A stretch of DNA of 64,000 nt from Cedecea neteri NBRC 105707 = ATCC 33855 (GCF_001571265.1 NZ_BCTL01000036.1:20473-84472); one strand, 5' to 3'. Shown: positions 47,911-58,159, counted from the first letter of the stretch. Numbers and translations: made by a program. The notes: generated by a model not told the origin, from the sequence alone.

Positions 47911-48666
47911 ATGCTAGCGATTGTACGTTTTATTATTGTCGTTATTTACTGCATCCTGGTATGCATCTTTGGTTCAATTTATTGTCTGTTTAGCCCGCGC
48001 AATCCGCGCCATGTGGCAACTTTTGGGCACCTTTTCGGGCGTCTGGCACCGGTATTCGGTCTCAAGGTTGAAACCCGTTTACCTGCCGGGGCTGAAAACC
48101 ATCCAACCGCGATTTACATCGGTAACCATCAAAACAACTACGATATGGTGACGGCCTCGAGTATCGTGCAGCCGCCAACGGTGACGGTTGGGAAAAAAAG
48201 CCTGGTGTGGATCCCGTTTTTTGGCCAGCTTTACTGGCTGACGGGCAATCTGTTGATCGATCGGGATAACCGGGCAAAAGCCCACGGCACTATCTCCCAG
48301 GTTGTAGAGCAGATTCGCAAACGCAATGTTTCTATCTGGATGTTCCCGGAAGGGACCCGCAGCCGTGGCCGTGGTCTGCTGCCGTTTAAAACCGGCGCGT
48401 TTCATGCCGCGATTGCCGCAGGCGTGCCGATTATTCCGGTATGCGTTTCCAATACCAGTAATAAAATTAAGCTAAACCGTTGGAACAACGGTTTGGTTAT
48501 CGTCGAAATGTTGCCGCCCATTGACACCAGCGCTTATGGGAAAGATCAGGTCCGCAAGCTGGCCACTGACTGTCGTGAACTGATGATGGCTAAAATCGAC
48601 GAACTCAATCAAGAAGTTGCCGCGCGTGAAGCCGCTGGCAAAGTTGAAAAGAATCAGGCGAGTTAA
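47911..48666 (+). CDS. plsC: 1-acylglycerol-3-phosphate acyltransferase
   Basis: The 251-residue membrane-associated protein has an N-terminal hydrophobic helix and the acyltransferase motifs NHQNNYDM (HX4D), GNLLIDRDNR, FPEGTRSRGRG and VPIIPVCVS. It makes phosphatidic acid from lysophosphatidic acid. The ATG at 47911 gives the MLAIVRFI start of E. coli PlsC. It lies between parC and ftsP as in E. coli. Confidence 0.96.
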   Translation: MLAIVRFIIVVIYCILVCIFGSIYCLFSPRNPRHVATFGHLFGRLAPVFGLKVETRLPAGAENHPTAIYIGNHQNNYDMVTASSIVQPPTVTVGKKSLVWIPFFGQLYWLTGNLLIDRDNRAKAHGTISQVVEQIRKRNVSIWMFPEGTRSRGRGLLPFKTGAFHAAIAAGVPIIPVCVSNTSNKIKLNRWNNGLVIVEMLPPIDTSAYGKDQVRKLATDCRELMMAKIDELNQEVAAREAAGKVEKNQAS

Positions 48667-48728
48667 ATGCCGCCTTTGGCGGTACGGTTTGTATCGCCTT
48701 TCGTTATTCAGTTTTACATGGAGCAATT

Positions 48729-50141
48729 ATGTCACTCAGTCGGCGTCAGTTTATTCAGGCATCCGGAGTTGCGCTTTGTGCCGGCTCAGTGCCGCTGAGG
48801 GCAAACGCGGCAGGGCAGCAGCAACCTTTACCCGTCCCCCCTCTGCTTGAATCTCGCCGCGGTCAGCCGTTATTCCTGACGCTGCAGCGCGCTCACTGGT
48901 CATTTACCGGCGGCGCGAAGGCGCCCGTTTGGGGCTTCAATGGTCGCTATATGGGGCCAACCATCCGCGTCTGGAGCGGGGATGACGTGAAGATGATTTA
49001 CAGCAACCGTCTGCAGGAAAACGTTGCAATGACGATTGCTGGCCTTCAGGTGCCTGGGCCTTTGATTGGCGGGGCGGCACGTATGATGTCGCCAAACGTA
49101 GACTGGGCGCCCGTATTACCTATTCGCCAGCGTGCGGCCACGCTGTGGTATCACGCCAATACGCCGAATCGGACTGCACGGCAGGTTTACAACGGCCTGG
49201 CGGGAATGTGGTTGATTGAGGACGAGGTAAGTAAATCTCTGCCGATCCCTAACCATTACGGCGTGGACGACTTCCCGATTATCATCCAGGACAAGCGGCT
49301 CGATAACTTCGGCGCACCGGAATACCAGGAACCAGGCAGCGGCGGTTTTGTTGGCGATACGCTACTGGTGAATGGGGTGCAAAGCCCGTACGTGGAAGTG
49401 TCCCGTGGTTGGGTACGCCTGCGTTTGTTGAACGCATCAAACTCGCGTCGCTACCAGCTTCAAATGAGCGATGGTCGCTCCATCGCAGTGATTTCTAGCG
49501 ATCAGGGGTTCCTGCCGGCACCGGTCTCGGTCAAACAGCTGTCGCTGGCGCCGGGAGAGCGGCGGGAAATTCTTATCGACATGACCGAAGGCAAAGAGGT
49601 CTCGATTACCGCGGGTGAAGCGGCCGGGATCATGGATCGCATTCGTGGTTTCTTTGAGCCGTCGAGCATTTTGATTTCCACGCTGGTGTTAACGCTGCGG
49701 CCTACCGGGCTGCTGCCGCTGGTGACCGACACGCTGCCAATGCGCCTGCTGCCGGAAGAGATTATCGGCGGTAACCCAACGCGCAGCCGTGAAATCACCC
49801 TCGGTGACGATCCGGGAATTAACGGCCAGCTGTGGGATATGAAGCGGATTGATATTCAGACCCAGCAGGGCACCTGGGAGCGCTGGACGGTGCGCGCGGA
49901 CACGCCGCAGTCCTTCCATATTGAGGGCGTCAGTTTCCTGGTGCGCAACGTCAACGGCGCTTCGCCGTTTGGGGAAGATCGCGGCTGGAAAGATACCGTG
50001 TGGATCGACGGCCAGGTGGAGCTGCTCGTCTACTTTGGACAGCCGTCCTGGGAGCATTTCCCGTTCCTCTATTCCAGCCAGACGCTGGAGCTTGCCGACC
50101 GCGGCTCCATCGGTCAGCTATTGGTTCAACCCGCGCCGTAG
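48729..50141 (+). CDS. ftsP: cell division protein FtsP (SufI)
   Basis: The 470-residue protein has a twin-arginine signal (SRRQFIQASGVALCAG) and three multicopper-oxidase-like cupredoxin domains, but copper ligands are not evident, as in E. coli SufI. It is exported by Tat and protects the divisome under stress. A REP-like palindrome follows its stop. Confidence 0.95.
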   Translation: MSLSRRQFIQASGVALCAGSVPLRANAAGQQQPLPVPPLLESRRGQPLFLTLQRAHWSFTGGAKAPVWGFNGRYMGPTIRVWSGDDVKMIYSNRLQENVAMTIAGLQVPGPLIGGAARMMSPNVDWAPVLPIRQRAATLWYHANTPNRTARQVYNGLAGMWLIEDEVSKSLPIPNHYGVDDFPIIIQDKRLDNFGAPEYQEPGSGGFVGDTLLVNGVQSPYVEVSRGWVRLRLLNASNSRRYQLQMSDGRSIAVISSDQGFLPAPVSVKQLSLAPGERREILIDMTEGKEVSITAGEAAGIMDRIRGFFEPSSILISTLVLTLRPTGLLPLVTDTLPMRLLPEEIIGGNPTRSREITLGDDPGINGQLWDMKRIDIQTQQGTWERWTVRADTPQSFHIEGVSFLVRNVNGASPFGEDRGWKDTVWIDGQVELLVYFGQPSWEHFPFLYSSQTLELADRGSIGQLLVQPAP

Positions 50142-50148
50142 TTTTTTA

Positions 50149-50251
50149 CCCTCACCCTAACCCTCTCCCTAAAAGGGAGAGGGGACAGCATGGCACTCTA
50201 CGCCGAGTGTTTTCCCCCTCGCCCCTTTGGGGAGAGGGCCGGGGTGAGGGG
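50149..50251. repeat. REP/BIME-like palindromic repeat
   Basis: Outer arms CCCTCACCC and GGGGTGAGGG enclose two inner inverted repeats: CTCTCCCTAAAAGGGAGAG on the left and CCCCTCGCCCCTTTGGGGAGAG on the right. This is the extragenic palindromic element common after genes in Enterobacter/Klebsiella-type genomes. It can stabilise the ftsP mRNA end or bind gyrase-like proteins. A related half unit occurs at 63915-63947. Confidence 0.82.
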
Positions 50252-50345
50252 CATAAAACACCGAATAACCCTTCAAAAAATAGTCCTAATAGGCGTATAA
50301 TCGCCGTCCTTTTGTTCATTTCTACCTCATCTTTTCGGAATTCCT

Positions 50346-52514
50346 ATGAGCGTCAAAAGCCTGATCCAGCCGGATCGCGAACTCTTTTCGTGGCCACAAT
50401 ACTGGGCTGCCTGTTTTGGTCCGGCCCCGTTTTTACCCATGTCCCGCGAAGAGATGGATGAACTCGGCTGGGACAGCTGCGACATCATTCTGGTCACCGG
50501 CGATGCCTACGTTGACCACCCCAGCTTCGGGATGGCCATCTGTGGCCGTATGTTAGAGGCTCAGGGCTTCCGCGTGGGTATCATTGCCCAGCCTGACTGG
50601 TCTTCTAAGCAGGACTTCATGCGCCTCGGCAAGCCGAACCTGTTCTTTGGCGTCACCGCAGGGAACATGGACTCGATGATTAACCGCTACACGGCAGACC
50701 GTAAGCTGCGCCATGACGATGCCTACACGCCGGATAATGTCGCAGGCAAGCGTCCCGATCGTGCTTCTCTGGTCTACACCCAGCGCTGCAAAGAGGCATG
50801 GCGCGATGTGCCGGTGATCCTTGGTGGCATAGAGGCCAGCCTGCGCCGCACCGCGCATTATGACTACTGGTCCGATACCGTGCGCCGTTCGATTCTGGTG
50901 GATGCCAAAGCGGATATGCTGATTTTCGGCAACGGCGAGCGCCCGCTGGTGGAAGTGGCGCATCGTCTGGCTAACGGAGAAGGGATCGCTGACATTTGCG
51001 ACGTGCGCAATACCGCCATCATGCGAAAAGAGGCGATGCCCGGCTGGGCTGGCGTAGATTCCACCCGGCTTGATACGCCGGGAAAAATCGATCCGATCCC
51101 GCATCCTTACGGGGACGACCTCCCCTGTGCCGACGGCAATAAACCGAAAGACCAAAAGGCGGATGAAGCCAAAGCCGTTACCGTGCAGCCGCCACGGCCA
51201 AAACCGTGGGAGAAGACTTATGTCCTGCTGCCGTCTTTTGAGAAGGTGAAGGCCGATAAGGTGATGTACGCCCACGCTTCGCGGATCCTGCATCATGAAA
51301 CTAACCCTGGCTGTGCCCGGGCGCTGATGCAGAAGCACGGCGATCGCTATATCTGGATCAACCCGCCGGCGATCCCGCTTTCAACCGAAGAGATGGACAG
51401 CGTGTTTGCGCTTCCATACCAGCGCGTGCCTCATCCCTCCTACGGTAAGGCCCGTATTCCGGCCTATGAGATGATCCGCTTCTCGGTGAACATTATGCGC
51501 GGCTGCTTCGGCGGCTGTTCTTTCTGCTCCATTACCGAGCACGAAGGCCGCATTATTCAAAGCCGATCCGAAGATTCCATCATCAGCGAAATCGAAGCCA
51601 TGCGTGACAGCGTGCCGGGCTTTACCGGCGTGGTATCGGATCTTGGTGGCCCAACGGCCAATATGTATATGCTGCGCTGTAAGTCGCCGCGCGCCGAGCA
51701 AACCTGTCGCCGCCTGTCGTGCGTTTACCCGGAAATTTGCCAGCATATGGACACCAATCATCAGCCGACCATCGATCTCTATCGCCGAGCCCGCGATCTT
51801 AAGGGCGTGAAGAAGATCTTAATCGCCTCCGGCGTGCGCTACGATCTGGCGGTTGCCGATCCGCGTTACATCAAGGAGTTGGCAACTCATCACGTTGGTG
51901 GGTATCTGAAAATTGCCCCTGAACACACCGAAGAGGGGCCGCTGTCGAAAATGATGAAGCCGGGGATGGGCAGCTACCATCGCTTTAAAGAGCTGTTTGA
52001 TACCTATTCGAAGCAGGCTGGCAAAGAGCAGTATCTGATCCCATACTTTATCTCCGCTCATCCTGGGACGCGCGATGAGGATATGGTGAATCTCGCACTG
52101 TGGCTGAAGCAGCATCGTTTCCGCCTCGATCAGGTTCAGAACTTCTATCCGTCGCCGCTGGCTAACTCCACTACCATGTATTACACGGGCAAAAATCCGT
52201 TGAGCAAGGTGAACTACAAAAGCGAGGATATCGTCGTGCCTCGCGGTGACCGCCAGCGCCGTCTCCATAAAGCCCTATTGCGCTACCACGATCCGGCTAA
52301 CTGGCCGCTGATTCGCGAGGCGCTGGAGGCGATGGGTAAAAAGCACCTGATTGGGGGCAGACGTGAATGCCTGGTGCCTTCCCCGACCCTTGAGGAGATG
52401 CGTGAGGCCCGCAGAAGTGCCCGTCACGCCCGCCCGGCGCTGACGAAACATACTCCGCTTGTGCACCAGCGGCGTCCGGCAGCAGCAGGAAAGAGGAAGC
52501 CGCTCGGGAAGTAA
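50346..52514 (+). CDS. ygiQ: YgiQ radical SAM protein
   Basis: The 722-residue protein has an N-terminal domain, the radical-SAM cluster motif C387-x3-C391-x2-C394 (CFGGCSFC), and a basic C-terminal tail with many Arg, Ala and Pro. It is the YgiQ family, a large radical SAM protein whose reaction is not established. It belongs to the conserved parC-plsC-ftsP-ygiQ order. No frameshift is seen; in some E. coli strains the gene is split, here it is whole. Confidence 0.93.
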   Translation: MSVKSLIQPDRELFSWPQYWAACFGPAPFLPMSREEMDELGWDSCDIILVTGDAYVDHPSFGMAICGRMLEAQGFRVGIIAQPDWSSKQDFMRLGKPNLFFGVTAGNMDSMINRYTADRKLRHDDAYTPDNVAGKRPDRASLVYTQRCKEAWRDVPVILGGIEASLRRTAHYDYWSDTVRRSILVDAKADMLIFGNGERPLVEVAHRLANGEGIADICDVRNTAIMRKEAMPGWAGVDSTRLDTPGKIDPIPHPYGDDLPCADGNKPKDQKADEAKAVTVQPPRPKPWEKTYVLLPSFEKVKADKVMYAHASRILHHETNPGCARALMQKHGDRYIWINPPAIPLSTEEMDSVFALPYQRVPHPSYGKARIPAYEMIRFSVNIMRGCFGGCSFCSITEHEGRIIQSRSEDSIISEIEAMRDSVPGFTGVVSDLGGPTANMYMLRCKSPRAEQTCRRLSCVYPEICQHMDTNHQPTIDLYRRARDLKGVKKILIASGVRYDLAVADPRYIKELATHHVGGYLKIAPEHTEEGPLSKMMKPGMGSYHRFKELFDTYSKQAGKEQYLIPYFISAHPGTRDEDMVNLALWLKQHRFRLDQVQNFYPSPLANSTTMYYTGKNPLSKVNYKSEDIVVPRGDRQRRLHKALLRYHDPANWPLIREALEAMGKKHLIGGRRECLVPSPTLEEMREARRSARHARPALTKHTPLVHQRRPAAAGKRKPLGK

Positions 52515-52631
52515 CGGCGTGCCTTCATGCCGCTGTCATTTTTTTCTGCGACAAAGAGAAGTGGGAACTCCTGTCCGCCGGGTCTGGTGCTAAGCTGCCC
52601 GGCGGCCTCTTTGCTGAAATGAGAAATGAAC

Positions 52632-53294
52632 ATGTCTAACCCGTTGTACGTTTTTGACCTTGACCACACCCTGATAGACGCCGATTGCAGCACCCTCTGG
52701 AGCCGATTCCTTTCCCGCGAAGGGCTGATAAAAGACCCCGATTATTTGGCCAAAGAGCACAAGCTGATGCTCGATTACCAGCGTGGCGAAATGAACATTC
52801 ATGAATACGTTGGCGTCACGCTGGCCCCGCTGGCCGGCATGACCATTGCCGATGTTGATACGCTGGTGGCCCGCTGCGTAGAAACCGATGTTCTGCCGAT
52901 GGTTTACCCGGCAGCGAAGCGCCTGATTGAACAACTGCACGCTCAGGGCCAGCAGATGATGATTATCTCTGCGTCCGTGAGTTTGCTGGTGAAGGCCATC
53001 GCCCCGAAGCTGGGCATTGAGCACGCCATCGGTATCGATCTGGTGACCGGCAATAATGCCTACACCAGCGTGATAAGCGGCGTGCCGAGCTATCAGGCAG
53101 GCAAAATCACCCGTCTGAAAGAGTGGTTGCAGGTGAACCCGGAATACAGCGGAGAACTGACATTTTATACCGACTCTATCAACGATTTACCGCTCTGCCT
53201 TGAAGCCGATAAAGTGCTGATGGTGAACCCATGCCAGAAGCTTGCGGCGCAGGGCACACGCTACGGCTGGCAAACGCTGAACTGGTCTTTATAG
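52632..53294 (+). CDS. HAD-IB phosphatase, SerB-like
   Basis: The 220-residue protein has HAD motif I FDLDHTLIDAD (two catalytic aspartates near residues 9-11), motif II MIISAS, a lysine in QAGKITRL and motif III YTDSINDLPL. The helical cap after motif I puts it in subfamily IB with phosphoserine-type phosphatases. Substrate is unknown. It is convergent with the phn transporter genes and separated from them by a hairpin. The ATG at 52632 is preferred by spacing to GAG; 52626 is possible. Confidence 0.82.
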   Translation: MSNPLYVFDLDHTLIDADCSTLWSRFLSREGLIKDPDYLAKEHKLMLDYQRGEMNIHEYVGVTLAPLAGMTIADVDTLVARCVETDVLPMVYPAAKRLIEQLHAQGQQMMIISASVSLLVKAIAPKLGIEHAIGIDLVTGNNAYTSVISGVPSYQAGKITRLKEWLQVNPEYSGELTFYTDSINDLPLCLEADKVLMVNPCQKLAAQGTRYGWQTLNWSL

Positions 53295-53302
53295 CGTGGG
53301 TA

Positions 53303-53324
53303 GGGCACGGTCAAAACCGTGCCC
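53303..53324. terminator. hairpin between the HAD gene and phnE
   Basis: GGGCACGGT, CAAA loop and ACCGTGCCC are perfect nine-base arms between two convergent genes. T tracts are short. Confidence 0.6.
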
Positions 53325-53335
53325 CGTATTAGGCG

Positions 53336-54217
53336 TTATTGCGGAGAGTAAAGCGGCACCGGCTTCCCGGTGATATAACGGCGGCGCAGCCAGGCAGAAA
53401 TAGCATCCATCGCCATTACCACACAGACCAGAATCAGGGTGATAAACATCACCACGTCCCAGTTCCATAGCCGCATGTTTTCGGCGTACACCAGGCCTAC
53501 ACCGCCTGCTCCAACAAAGCCCAGCACTGCCGCCGAGCGGGTGTTAGATTCAATTTGATACAGACTCAGGGAGAGAAACGCCGGGAACGACTGGGTGAAG
53601 ATCCCGAAGCGGTGTTTCTGAATTCCCGCCGCGCCCACGGCAGTTAATCCCCGACTCGGAGAGCGCTCTACCGCTTCGTGCCCCTCGGCATACAGCCTGC
53701 CCAGCAGCCCGGTATCCTGCATGATAATTGCCAGCACGCCTGCCAGCGGGCCAAGCCCAACCGCACGTACGAAAATCAGCCCCCAAATGGCCATATCTAC
53801 GCCGCGTAGCAGGTCGAACAGGCGGCGCACCAGTAGCGCGACTATGCGAGCTACCGGGCCCTGCATGATATTGCGGGCGGCAAAGAACGACAGCAGTAGC
53901 GCCAGCACCGTGGCGGTCAGCGTCCCGGCAAAAACAATGGCGAGCGTAATGGCGATTTGCGAGAAGTAATAGGCAAACGGCCAGTTAACAAAGTCATGCC
54001 AGACGAACATGCGCAGGAAGTAGCGCCCCAGTTGAACCATACCGCTGAGGATTTGCCCGGAGTCGATGCCGAAGGTGAAGAAGAACCAGACGTAATAGCC
54101 GAGAATGGCGGCGGCCAACAGGCCGATGTGGCGCAGATAGCGCCCCTGCATGCGGTAAAGTTCGCGGTGCTGCTCGCGACTTTTAGCGATATCCGGTGTT
54201 GCCTGAGAAATACTCAT
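53336..54217 (-). CDS. phnE: phosphonate-type ABC permease (second PhnE)
   Basis: The 293-residue membrane protein has about six hydrophobic segments and the PhnE-type coupling loop ending (LYQIESNTRSAAVLGFVGAGGVG). It follows the first permease with a four-base overlap. PhnE pairs form the inner-membrane channel of the PhnCDE importer for phosphonates or related phosphorus compounds. No C-P lyase or phosphonatase gene is in the window. Confidence 0.9.
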   Translation of the reverse strand: MSISQATPDIAKSREQHRELYRMQGRYLRHIGLLAAAILGYYVWFFFTFGIDSGQILSGMVQLGRYFLRMFVWHDFVNWPFAYYFSQIAITLAIVFAGTLTATVLALLLSFFAARNIMQGPVARIVALLVRRLFDLLRGVDMAIWGLIFVRAVGLGPLAGVLAIIMQDTGLLGRLYAEGHEAVERSPSRGLTAVGAAGIQKHRFGIFTQSFPAFLSLSLYQIESNTRSAAVLGFVGAGGVGLVYAENMRLWNWDVVMFITLILVCVVMAMDAISAWLRRRYITGKPVPLYSPQ

Positions 54218-55083
54218 TTTTTCCCCTCCAGAACCCAGCGGCGCAGCCTGCCGGACAGGACATCGAGGACGGAAACCACCACGATAATTAGCAGCAGCGT
54301 GATGCTGACCTGATCGTAGCGATCGAGTTTAATGTTGGTCATCAGCTCCTGCCCGATCCCTCCCGCGCCCACGAGGCCGAGAATGGTGGAGGAGCGGAAG
54401 TTAATTTCAAAGCGCATAAAGCTGTAGGACAGGAAGATCGGCTTCACCTGTGGCCACAGGGCAAAGCGCACGCGCTGAAGTGGTGTAGCCCCGCAGGCCA
54501 CAAGCCCACGAACAGGTTTGTCGGACGCGCTTTCGATGGCTTCATAAAACAGCTTGGTCAGGCTGCCAATGGTGTGCAGGGCCAGCGCCAGAAACCCCGG
54601 AATAGCGCCGATACCAAAGGCCATCACGAACATCACCGCCCACGCCAGCTCCGGCATGGTTCTTAGAAACGCAACCGACGCGCGCACGCCAAAGCGTACG
54701 GCAGGCGGCGTCCAGGTATTACCGGCGGCAAGAAAAGCCAGCACGGCGGCAATGCAGGTCGAAATCAGCGTCGAAGCCAGCGCCAGCTGCAGCGTTTCCC
54801 AAATCAGCGGCAGCTGAATAGGCAGGCGATATCCCCAGTAGGCCAGTGAGCCTTTGGTATGGACGTCGGCCAGCAGAACCGGAAGGTGCAGCGTCGGCAG
54901 GGTTTCGAACATGTAGTCGAGGAAGTTTGGCAGTGATTGCCAGATGGTGGTCAGGCTGAACTCAGCGACATGACCGGCGGTAAGATACAAACCTACCAAC
55001 AGCAGGGACCAAATCAGCGTGTCGCGCTTCTGGCGCATTCTGACCTGGTGATAGTAACGCTCAAATTCCGTATTCAACATCAT
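54214..55083 (-). CDS. phnE: phosphonate-type ABC permease (first PhnE)
   Basis: The 289-residue permease resembles PhnE, with the coupling segment FMRFEINFRSSTILGLVGAGGIGQEL near 230-255 (conserved EINFRSS and GAGGIG). It is a diverged partner of the next gene rather than a copy, as in PhnCDE1E2 importers. A strong terminator stands between phnD and this gene. Starts at GTG 55086, ATG 55083 and ATG 55080 are possible. Confidence 0.9.
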   Translation of the reverse strand: MMLNTEFERYYHQVRMRQKRDTLIWSLLLVGLYLTAGHVAEFSLTTIWQSLPNFLDYMFETLPTLHLPVLLADVHTKGSLAYWGYRLPIQLPLIWETLQLALASTLISTCIAAVLAFLAAGNTWTPPAVRFGVRASVAFLRTMPELAWAVMFVMAFGIGAIPGFLALALHTIGSLTKLFYEAIESASDKPVRGLVACGATPLQRVRFALWPQVKPIFLSYSFMRFEINFRSSTILGLVGAGGIGQELMTNIKLDRYDQVSITLLLIIVVVSVLDVLSGRLRRWVLEGKK

Positions 55084-55130
55084 CACTTAATATCCGGTTT
55101 GTTTCCGGTGACGGGTCGCCCCGTCCTGAT

Positions 55131-55161
55131 AAAAAAGCACCCAGGCAGGCCGCCGGGGTGC
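55131..55161 (-). terminator. internal terminator between phnD and phnE
   Basis: On the minus strand GCACCC, a 13-base loop and GGGTGC are followed by six T. It stops transcription just after phnD and before the permease genes of the same operon, so it probably sets a high ratio of binding protein to permease. Confidence 0.82.
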
Positions 55162-55184
55162 GATTTTTATGCGACGTGCAGCAA

Positions 55185-56126
55185 TTAGCGAGCGCTAACC
55201 AGCTCACGCTTCATGTCGATGATCTGCTGGAAGTCAGCCACTGACGCCGGGCCGATGTGCTGGGTGCCGCCCATCGCCTTCACGAAGCAACCGTGATCTT
55301 CTTTATCCAGTTTTTTCACTGCATCTACCACTTTGGCCTTGAAGTCAGCCGGCAGCTTGTTGCTGACCAGAATTGGGCCGTTCGGGATCAGTGGTGAAGT
55401 CCAGATGATGCGGATCTGCTTCATCAGGTCAGGGTGATCCATACGGATCAGGCGGTTAAACGCCCCGGCGGTGTAGCCGTCGTTATAGTCGCCAACCATG
55501 GAAGCCCAGGTCACCGCGCCGGCAAACTGGCCGTTCAGCACGCCCAGGATGTCCTGTTCGTGGCCGCCGGAGAAGGTGACGCTGGAGAAGAAGTTGTTGT
55601 ACTTGTTGTCCGCAGTGCCGCCGAGTTTCTGTTTGAACTCGTGGTTAGGGATCAGGTAGCCAGAGGTGGAGTCCGGATCCGCGAAGCCGAAGGATTTACC
55701 TTTCAGATCTTCGATGGTTTTGTACGGGCTGTCGGCTTTCACGATCACCACAGAATGGTAGCCGCGGGACTGGTCTTTATCGTCAACCGCGATGCCAACG
55801 ATATCCACCGCTTTCGGGTCGTTCATGTACACCGAAGCGTAGGAAGAAGGGGACATGCTCAGCACCAGGTCGACTTTACCGCCGATCAGGCCCTGAATAA
55901 CGCCAGAGTAGTCAGAAGAGTTACGCAGTTTAGTGTCGACATTCAGTTCTTTATCCATGAACTGCTTCACACACTGGTTATCACCAATTTGCTGGGTCGC
56001 ATTCTGCCCGCCGAGGATCCCGAGGTTCAGTTCGCGCGGCTGGTCAGCAGCCATAGCGTGGCCTGCAATCACAAGGCCAGTAATCACTGCAGATAAACGT
56101 AATGCGCCAGTCAGTTGCTTTTTCAT
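55185..56126 (-). CDS. phnD: phosphonate-type ABC substrate-binding protein
   Basis: The 313-residue protein has a signal peptide ending in GHAMA and the PhnD fold: LNLGILGGQNATQQ at the mature start, IGGKVDLVLSMSPSSY near 80, and SFGFADPDSTSGYLIP near 148, which is the ligand-side loop of this family. It binds a phosphonate, phosphite or phosphate ester in the periplasm. A starting codon at 56132 is also possible. Confidence 0.92.
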   Translation of the reverse strand: MKKQLTGALRLSAVITGLVIAGHAMAADQPRELNLGILGGQNATQQIGDNQCVKQFMDKELNVDTKLRNSSDYSGVIQGLIGGKVDLVLSMSPSSYASVYMNDPKAVDIVGIAVDDKDQSRGYHSVVIVKADSPYKTIEDLKGKSFGFADPDSTSGYLIPNHEFKQKLGGTADNKYNNFFSSVTFSGGHEQDILGVLNGQFAGAVTWASMVGDYNDGYTAGAFNRLIRMDHPDLMKQIRIIWTSPLIPNGPILVSNKLPADFKAKVVDAVKKLDKEDHGCFVKAMGGTQHIGPASVADFQQIIDMKRELVSAR

Positions 56127-56161
56127 TATCATTGCCTGTGTTGTATCAATTGGAGAGAGAA

Positions 56162-57004
56162 TTAATGCACTTGATTGATTTCATCGCCGTACAAGAGATG
56201 CAGCACGTCGTCCGTTAACATCGACGGATGACCGTCAAACACGATATTTCCTTTTGCAACCCCGATAACGCGGGTGCAGTACTCTTTCACCAGCTCGATG
56301 GAATGCAGGTTCACCATCACGCTGATGCCTTGCTCACACACTTCACGCAGCACTTTCATGATGCGCTGGGTATTTTTCGGGTCGAGGGAAGCTACCGGTT
56401 CATCGGCCAGCAAAATGCTCGGGTTTTGCATCAGTGCGCGGCAAATGGCCACGCGCTGCATCTGGCCGCCGGAGAGGTTCTCGGCGCGCTGCAGGGCGTG
56501 AGGCAGCATGTTCATCCACTCTAGAAGGGAAATGGCGCGAGCGCGGTCTGCCTCGGGGAAAACTTTAAACAGGGATTTCAGCGTGGAGGTCTGGCTCAGG
56601 CGGCCCAGCAGCACGTTAGTCAGCACGTCCAGTCTTGGCACCAGGCAGAAGTCCTGGAAGATCATGCCGCATTCGGTGCGCCACTGGTTCAGGGCGCGAC
56701 CGCTGAGTTTAGACACATCGTGCGGCATCCCGACTTCCGGAAAGCTGAGGATCTCGCCCGACGTGGCAGTATGCGTGCCGTTAAGAATATGCAGTAGCGT
56801 TGATTTACCCGCGCCAGAGCGGCCAATCACGCCAACCAGTTCACCGGCATGCAGGTCGAAGTTAATGTCGTGTAGCACGGTCTGGTGTGCGTTATAGGCC
56901 TTACTCAGGCTCTTAACGCTCAGGACTTTACGCCCCGGCGCTGGCGCAAACTGCGGCAGTGACTCCAGGTCAGAGTTGGTAACTACGGCAAGGGATCTGT
57001 TCAT
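56162..57004 (-). CDS. phnC: phosphonate-type ABC ATP-binding protein
   Basis: The 280-residue ATPase has Walker A (GRSGAGKST), Q-loop [13 protein letters not shown], signature [16 protein letters not shown] and Walker [12 protein letters not shown], matching PhnC. It has an N-terminal extension of about 25 residues before the ABC fold. It is the first gene of phnC-D-E-E. GGA six bases before 57004 favours that ATG over 57010. A Pho-box-like site lies 113 bases upstream. Confidence 0.93.
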   Translation of the reverse strand: MNRSLAVVTNSDLESLPQFAPAPGRKVLSVKSLSKAYNAHQTVLHDINFDLHAGELVGVIGRSGAGKSTLLHILNGTHTATSGEILSFPEVGMPHDVSKLSGRALNQWRTECGMIFQDFCLVPRLDVLTNVLLGRLSQTSTLKSLFKVFPEADRARAISLLEWMNMLPHALQRAENLSGGQMQRVAICRALMQNPSILLADEPVASLDPKNTQRIMKVLREVCEQGISVMVNLHSIELVKEYCTRVIGVAKGNIVFDGHPSMLTDDVLHLLYGDEINQVH

Positions 57005-57116
57005 AACCATTCCAAATGAGTTAGCGAAGCTGGCCCTATTTATCGTGGTGTTGTGTGACTTTTTGATTACGGCTAAAAGAACAAATAATGAACGCCGTGA
57101 AAATTCACGCGACGAT

Positions 57117-57134
57117 CAAACAGATGTGTTACAC
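57117..57134 (-). promoter_or_regulatory. Pho-box-like site upstream of phnC
   Basis: On the minus strand GTGTAACACATCTGTTTG aligns to the PhoB consensus CTGTCATAAATCTGTCAT at 12 of 18 positions, with both CTGT-type half repeats in 11-base phase. It suggests induction by phosphate starvation. A palindromic CGTGAA-AA-TTCACG lies just downstream at 57096-57109. Confidence 0.5.
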
Positions 57135-57167
57135 GTAGAAAGCGCTGGGGCGGGGGGTGTGCAGGAA

Positions 57168-57205
57168 ATAAAAAACCACCCGGCCGGTTAAGGCGAAGGT
57201 GGTTT
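57168..57205 (-). terminator. terminator after dkgA
   Basis: On the minus strand AAACCACC and GGTGGTTT form the stem and TTTATTT follows. It lies 24 bases beyond the dkgA stop codon and upstream of the phn promoter region. Confidence 0.85.
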
Positions 57206-57228
57206 AGGAGAGAAAAGAGAAGCCGGAT

Positions 57229-58056
57229 TTAGCCGACAAACACGTCCGGGTCGGGCCCAAGGCGTTTGCCGCTGTCGAGCTTCGCAATGTCAGCCAGCTC
57301 TTCTTTGTCCAGCCGGAAGTCGAACACGTCAAAGTTTTCAGCAATACGGGCAGGCGTGACCGATTTAGGGATAACCACCAGTCCGCTATCGAGGTGCCAG
57401 CGAATCACGACCTGAGCCGGCGTTTTTCCGTACTTGTCCGCCAAATCACGAATGATTTTCTGATCAAATACGCCTTCACCACCCTGTGCCAGCGGGCTCC
57501 ATGACTCGGTCTGAATCTTATGAGTCGCGTTCCACGCATGAAGCTGGCGTTGCTGCAGCAGTGGGTGCAGCTCAATCTGGTTGATAACCGGGCTAACGCC
57601 GGTTTCGTCGATCAGCCGCTGGAGGTGATTAATATTGAAGTTACACACCCCAATGCTCTTCACCAGGCCCTCTTTTTGCAGCTCAATCAGCCCTTTCCAG
57701 GCTTCTAGATAGTGATCTTTACTCGGTACCGGCCAGTGCAGCAGGTAGAGATCGACATAGTCGAGCTGCAGTTTCTCAAGGCTGTCTTCCAGCGCCTGGC
57801 GAGGCCTCTGCTGGTCGCTGTTCCAGAGTTTGGTGGTAATAAACAGGTCGTCACGCGCAACGCCTGCGCTCTTCAACGCGGCGCCTACGCCGTCCTCGTT
57901 TTTGTAGGCGGCGGCCGTGTCAATGGAGCGGTACCCCACCTCCAGCGCTTTCTCAATGGCGGTCCTGACTTCGTCGTTGCTTGCCTGCCAGACACCGAGC
58001 CCAAGCTGCGGCATCACATTGCCATCCTGGAGCTTGATTAAGGTTGGATGAGTCAT
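57229..58056 (-). CDS. dkgA: 2,5-diketo-D-gluconate reductase A
   Basis: The 275-residue aldo-keto reductase has the signature GYRSIDTAAAYKNEDGVG with catalytic tyrosine near residue 50, the WNSDQQRP loop, LHWPVPSKD and the C-terminal IPKSVTPARIAENFDVF cofactor motif. It reduces diketogluconate, methylglyoxal and other aldehydes with NADPH. In E. coli it is induced with yqhD by YqhC; the same order is kept here. The ATG at 58056 gives the known N terminus. Confidence 0.96.
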   Translation of the reverse strand: MTHPTLIKLQDGNVMPQLGLGVWQASNDEVRTAIEKALEVGYRSIDTAAAYKNEDGVGAALKSAGVARDDLFITTKLWNSDQQRPRQALEDSLEKLQLDYVDLYLLHWPVPSKDHYLEAWKGLIELQKEGLVKSIGVCNFNINHLQRLIDETGVSPVINQIELHPLLQQRQLHAWNATHKIQTESWSPLAQGGEGVFDQKIIRDLADKYGKTPAQVVIRWHLDSGLVVIPKSVTPARIAENFDVFDFRLDKEELADIAKLDSGKRLGPDPDVFVG

Positions 58057-58159
58057 ACGTACCTCCTTAATAGTGCGAAAAACACCGGGCAAGCCCGGTG
58101 TAAGATTTGTATTAAGTCTAGTCGAAACTCAGGCAATGAAAGCCCTAACCTGAGTTCTC

